The position numbers and the translations under genes are program-made. The notes beneath the pieces are model-generated. The model searched no databases. It had not been told where the DNA came from and saw nothing but the letters and a program-made list of their open reading frames with translations. 7,545 nt of DNA, from NCBI GenBank assembly GCA_003167055.1, contig PMUE01000381.1:1-7545 (forward strand). The letters run 5' to 3'. The DNA comes from Vulcanimicrobiota bacterium. GTDB taxonomy: Bacteria; Vulcanimicrobiota; Vulcanimicrobiia; Vulcanimicrobiales; Vulcanimicrobiaceae. Positions 5,259 through 7,545 of the stretch are shown here, one piece after another; position 1 is the stretch's first letter, and each line of letters opens with the position of its first letter.

Positions 5259-6302
5259 ATGGCTGCCATTAATCTGAGCATACGGGACGCCGCGCGAGCG
5301 GCGTCCCCTGCAGCATTGCAACGTTCCGGCTCGCAGGCGGCGTTGCGGATTATCACCGGGCTTGCGGCGCTCGTAAGCTTTGCGATCATCTTCCTGATGC
5401 TATTTTTCTTAATCGCATACGCTTATCCGGCGATCCGATTTAATGGCCTTGCGTTTTTCAGCAGTCCGATCTGGAACATCGGCAACCAATACGGTAGCGG
5501 CGTTACCACGCGCAACGGTTTCTCGGGGCCGCCGGGTGCCTCGTTCGGCGCACTGGTGTTCATCTATGGCTCAGTAGTAACCGCCCTCGGTACGATGGTC
5601 ATCGCCGTGCCGCTCTCGATGATGGTCGCGCTGGGGCTCGTCTATCGCGTACCGCGCCGCATTCGGCCATTGGCTAACGCGCTGGTCGAGTTGATGGCGG
5701 GCGTCCCTTCGGTGGTCTACGGCCTGTGGGGACTGGTCGTGCTCGTGCCGTGGATCGGCGGAGTTCTCGCACCCTGGGTCACGAAGCATTTGGGCGCGAT
5801 CCCGTTCTTCGGCGGATCGGCCGGTAGCGGCAATGGCTTCGCCGCTGCGGTGTTCATCCTCGCGTTGATGGTCATTCCGATTATGGTTGCGACCACGCGC
5901 GACGTGATTTTAGCGCAGTCGGCGTCGCTCTTCGAGGCGAGCATGGCGCTTGGGAGCACGAGTTGGCAGGCGATGACGTGGGTCGTTGTGCCGAGTGTGC
6001 GCAAAGGTATCGTCGCGTCGGTGTTGCTCGCATTCGGACGCGCGCTCGGCGAAACGATGGCGGTGCTGATGGTCTGCGGCGCCGCGATCAACACGTTTCC
6101 GCAGAACTTTTTCTCGCCGGTGAACACGATCGCCGCGGTGATCGTGTCGCAGCTCGAGTCGGCGCTAACCGATGCAACCGGCATGGCGCAACGATCGCTC
6201 GCAGAATTGGCTTGCGTCCTATTCATCATTACCCTGCTGGTCAACGTGATCGCGCGCAGCATTATGCGGGGCGCAGATCGCCGTGAAGGAACCAAGGCAT
6301 AA
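5259..6302 (+). CDS. pstC: PstC, phosphate ABC transporter permease subunit
   Basis: A 347-residue inner-membrane protein. Hydrophobic segments lie near residues 32-56, 97-127, 140-170, 193-213, 250-278 and 316-335, as in the six-helix PstC family. The cytoplasmic EAA loop that docks to the PstB ATPase is EASMALGSTSWQAMTWVVVP (226-245), and the following GRALGETMAV (260-269) is a family signature. PstC pairs with PstA to form the phosphate channel. A long extracytoplasmic loop (about 57-95) with SSPIWNIGNQYGSG is typical of PstC rather than PstA. ATG 5259 is chosen because AGGA (5251-5254) precedes it and the N terminus is complete; the RBS spacing of four bases is short. The last base is shared with the pstA start codon (TAATG). 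Confidence 0.94.
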   Translation: MAAINLSIRDAARAASPAALQRSGSQAALRIITGLAALVSFAIIFLMLFFLIAYAYPAIRFNGLAFFSSPIWNIGNQYGSGVTTRNGFSGPPGASFGALVFIYGSVVTALGTMVIAVPLSMMVALGLVYRVPRRIRPLANALVELMAGVPSVVYGLWGLVVLVPWIGGVLAPWVTKHLGAIPFFGGSAGSGNGFAAAVFILALMVIPIMVATTRDVILAQSASLFEASMALGSTSWQAMTWVVVPSVRKGIVASVLLAFGRALGETMAVLMVCGAAINTFPQNFFSPVNTIAAVIVSQLESALTDATGMAQRSLAELACVLFIITLLVNVIARSIMRGADRREGTKA

Positions 6303-7165
6303 TGGCAGCGCTAACCGGTGGGCTTGCGCCGAAGTCGTACGTGAGCCGCGCCTGGTGGGCGCTCTCGATCGCGTGTCTGGTAGCCGTGATCGGTATTTTG
6401 TTCGCGATCTTCGCCTTCGTGCTCGCACGCGGCGTGCCGGCGCTCAAACCGCAACTCTTCTTTACGCCGACGCACGGCATCGCCGGCGGTCTTTCCAACG
6501 CGATTGAGGGCACGCTCATGCTGGTGCTGATCGGCCTCGTGATGGTGATCGTCGTCGGACTCGGCACGGCCGTGTGGACGGTGGAGTTTGCACCGCCGTG
6601 GGGCAAAAAAGTCATCCGCTTCATGGTCGACGTGCTCGCGGGCATTCCGTCGATCGTCGTGGGATATTTTCTTTACGTCGCGTTGGTGGAAGAAGCGGGG
6701 TGGGGATTCTCGCTCATCGCCGGATCGTTGGCGCTGGCGATTTTCATGCTGCCTTACGTCGTGCGGGCAGCCGACGTCGCACTCACCAACGTGCCGAGTG
6801 CGCTCAAAGAAGGCGCTGTGGCGCTCGGCGCGCGCCCCGCGATGGTAGTGGCATCGATCAACTTCCCGTTTGCGCTGCCGGGCATTCTCACCGGCGTCTT
6901 GGTCGCGACCGGCATCGGCCTCGGAGAAACGGCACCGCTGATCTACACCGCAGGCTGGTCGAACTACGCCCCGACGCTCGCGCCGACGCATTCTCCGGTC
7001 GACTACCTGACCTACGTCGTCTGGACCTACATCAGTCAGCCGTTCGAAGAGTCACACCAGCTCGCATACGCCGCTGCCGCGCTGCTGATGATCTTCGTGT
7101 TTCTCACCAACCTGCTCGCGCGCAGCTTCGTCGAGTATAAATTCGGCGGCAACCGCCAACAGTAG
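6302..7165 (+). CDS. pstA: PstA, phosphate ABC transporter permease subunit
   Basis: A 287-residue inner-membrane protein and partner of PstC. Membrane segments are seen near residues 18-43, 67-95, 108-128, 135-155, 188-208 and 255-275. The EAA loop is LKEGAVALGARPAMVVASIN (168-187), followed by FPFALPGILTG. IGLGETAPLIYTAG (205-218) is the PstA counterpart of the GETMAV motif in PstC, and VDVLAGIPSIVVGYF (109-123) matches the conserved LAGxPSIVxG stretch of Pst permeases. The start ATG overlaps the pstC stop by one base, implying coupled translation, with GAAGGA (6285-6290) 11 bases upstream as an additional ribosome binding site. In most pst operons pstB comes next; here the next reading frame is a TPR protein, and no ATPase is present in the window. 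Confidence 0.95.
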   Translation: MAALTGGLAPKSYVSRAWWALSIACLVAVIGILFAIFAFVLARGVPALKPQLFFTPTHGIAGGLSNAIEGTLMLVLIGLVMVIVVGLGTAVWTVEFAPPWGKKVIRFMVDVLAGIPSIVVGYFLYVALVEEAGWGFSLIAGSLALAIFMLPYVVRAADVALTNVPSALKEGAVALGARPAMVVASINFPFALPGILTGVLVATGIGLGETAPLIYTAGWSNYAPTLAPTHSPVDYLTYVVWTYISQPFEESHQLAYAAAALLMIFVFLTNLLARSFVEYKFGGNRQQ

Positions 7166-7183
7166 AGAGCGCGAAACAGCGCG

Positions 7184-7219
7184 GCCCCCTCGCCGGTACA
7201 TGGCGCGAACGAGGGAGGC
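7184..7219 (+). promoter_or_regulatory. Inverted repeat that could mask the TPR gene ribosome binding site
   Basis: GCCCCCTCG (7184-7192) can pair with CGAGGG plus GGC (7210-7219) with a single bulged A, forming a stem of about nine pairs around a 17-base loop; a few more pairs are possible inside. The 3' arm contains GGAGG (7214-7218), the apparent ribosome binding site for ATG 7226. There is no T-run, so a classical terminator is unlikely; translational masking or operon attenuation after pstA are the alternatives. Confidence 0.35.
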
Positions 7220-7225
7220 GTGCCC

Positions 7226-7545
7226 ATGCGGTTTGCATTGGTCCGGCGCTTTTCGGCGCCATATATCCTTGTTATTGTGTGCGCCTGCTCCGCGGCAGCG
7301 CCGGTCTCGACGCCTCCAGCCGCCTCGACCCATTTCGTCTCGACGGCGCAAGATGCAGCCGCTGACTACGATCGGGGAGAGTATCACGTAGCAGCGATTC
7401 TTTACGGTCAGATCGTCCGGAAAAATTCGGTGAACCCGACGTGTTGGCGGCGTCTGGCAGCAGCTCACTATTTGGCGGGTGAGTACGCGCAAGCGATTCC
7501 CGCATATAAGATGGCGTTGCGGTTGCGGCAAGATCAACCGGCTAC
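7226..7545 (+). CDS. Exported TPR-repeat protein, N-terminal part only
   Basis: The frame is open from ATG 7226 to the window end, giving 106 full codons. GGAGG lies seven bases upstream, and the N terminus (MRFALVRRFSAPYILVIVCA) is a signal peptide or anchor. Cys19 or Cys21 might be lipidated, but neither has a standard lipobox. Residues 24-42 are a Pro/Ser/Thr-rich spacer. From about residue 43 the pattern AADYDRGEYHVAAILYGQIV and then WRRLAAAHYLAGEYAQAIPA fits two tetratricopeptide repeats: small residues at the helix crossings, G-E-Y at position 8-10, and a Pro near each repeat end (P71). TPR proteins scaffold other proteins, so a partner in the cell envelope is likely, but none is visible. 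It begins 61 bases after pstA and is co-directional. Whether it belongs to the pst operon cannot be decided here. Confidence 0.75.
   Translation, partial: MRFALVRRFSAPYILVIVCACSAAAPVSTPPAASTHFVSTAQDAAADYDRGEYHVAAILYGQIVRKNSVNPTCWRRLAAAHYLAGEYAQAIPAYKMALRLRQDQPA

Noticed and set aside
7166..7225. Rho-independent terminator after pstA
   Set aside because: A stem is possible but no T-run follows it on either strand.

Overview
The window is GC-rich bacterial DNA and falls into two unequal parts that do not seem to belong together. Bases 1 to about 760 carry plus-strand pieces: the C-terminal end of an enoyl-CoA hydratase, a complete YciI-like gene, and a roughly 130-base internal fragment of a DinG/XPD-type DEAH helicase. 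That fragment has no 5' half and runs straight into the minus-strand tsaD gene. Breakpoints lie near 619-632 and 755-772. The simplest reading is a chimeric join (assembly or amplification artefact); a real rearrangement cannot be excluded from sequence alone.

From about 760 to the end the DNA is coherent. A minus-strand cluster reads thrS, then a proline/threonine/serine-rich lipoprotein of unknown function, then tsaD. thrS and the lipoprotein gene overlap in ATGA, and tsaD follows after 26 bases. ThrRS lacks the N-terminal TGS domain. TsaD keeps only about 190 of its usual 330-340 residues before the join. A short palindrome-like element with the look of a dispersed genomic repeat sits between the lipoprotein gene and tsaD. 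It supplies the last lipoprotein codons, the stop, and the apparent tsaD ribosome binding site.

Divergent from thrS, across a 192-base intergenic region, is a plus-strand phosphate-uptake operon: pstS (periplasmic phosphate binding), pstC and pstA (the two permease subunits). pstC and pstA overlap by one base. pstB, the ATPase, does not follow directly. Instead a secreted or membrane-anchored TPR protein begins 61 bases after pstA and runs off the window; a hairpin could cover its ribosome binding site.

Organism: a diderm or otherwise lipoprotein-making, GC-rich bacterium, probably an uncultivated soil-type lineage. The composition, the TGS-less ThrRS and the PT-rich lipoprotein remind me of Eremiobacterota (WPS-2)-like genomes, but this is a weak impression. 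The left 760 bases look more actinobacterial. I found no CRISPR array, tRNA, rRNA, insertion sequence, phage gene or defence gene, and no convincing new multi-gene system. The most notable items are the mosaic left end, the dispersed repeat that forms gene ends, the unknown lipoprotein, and the TPR gene in the place where pstB is usually found.
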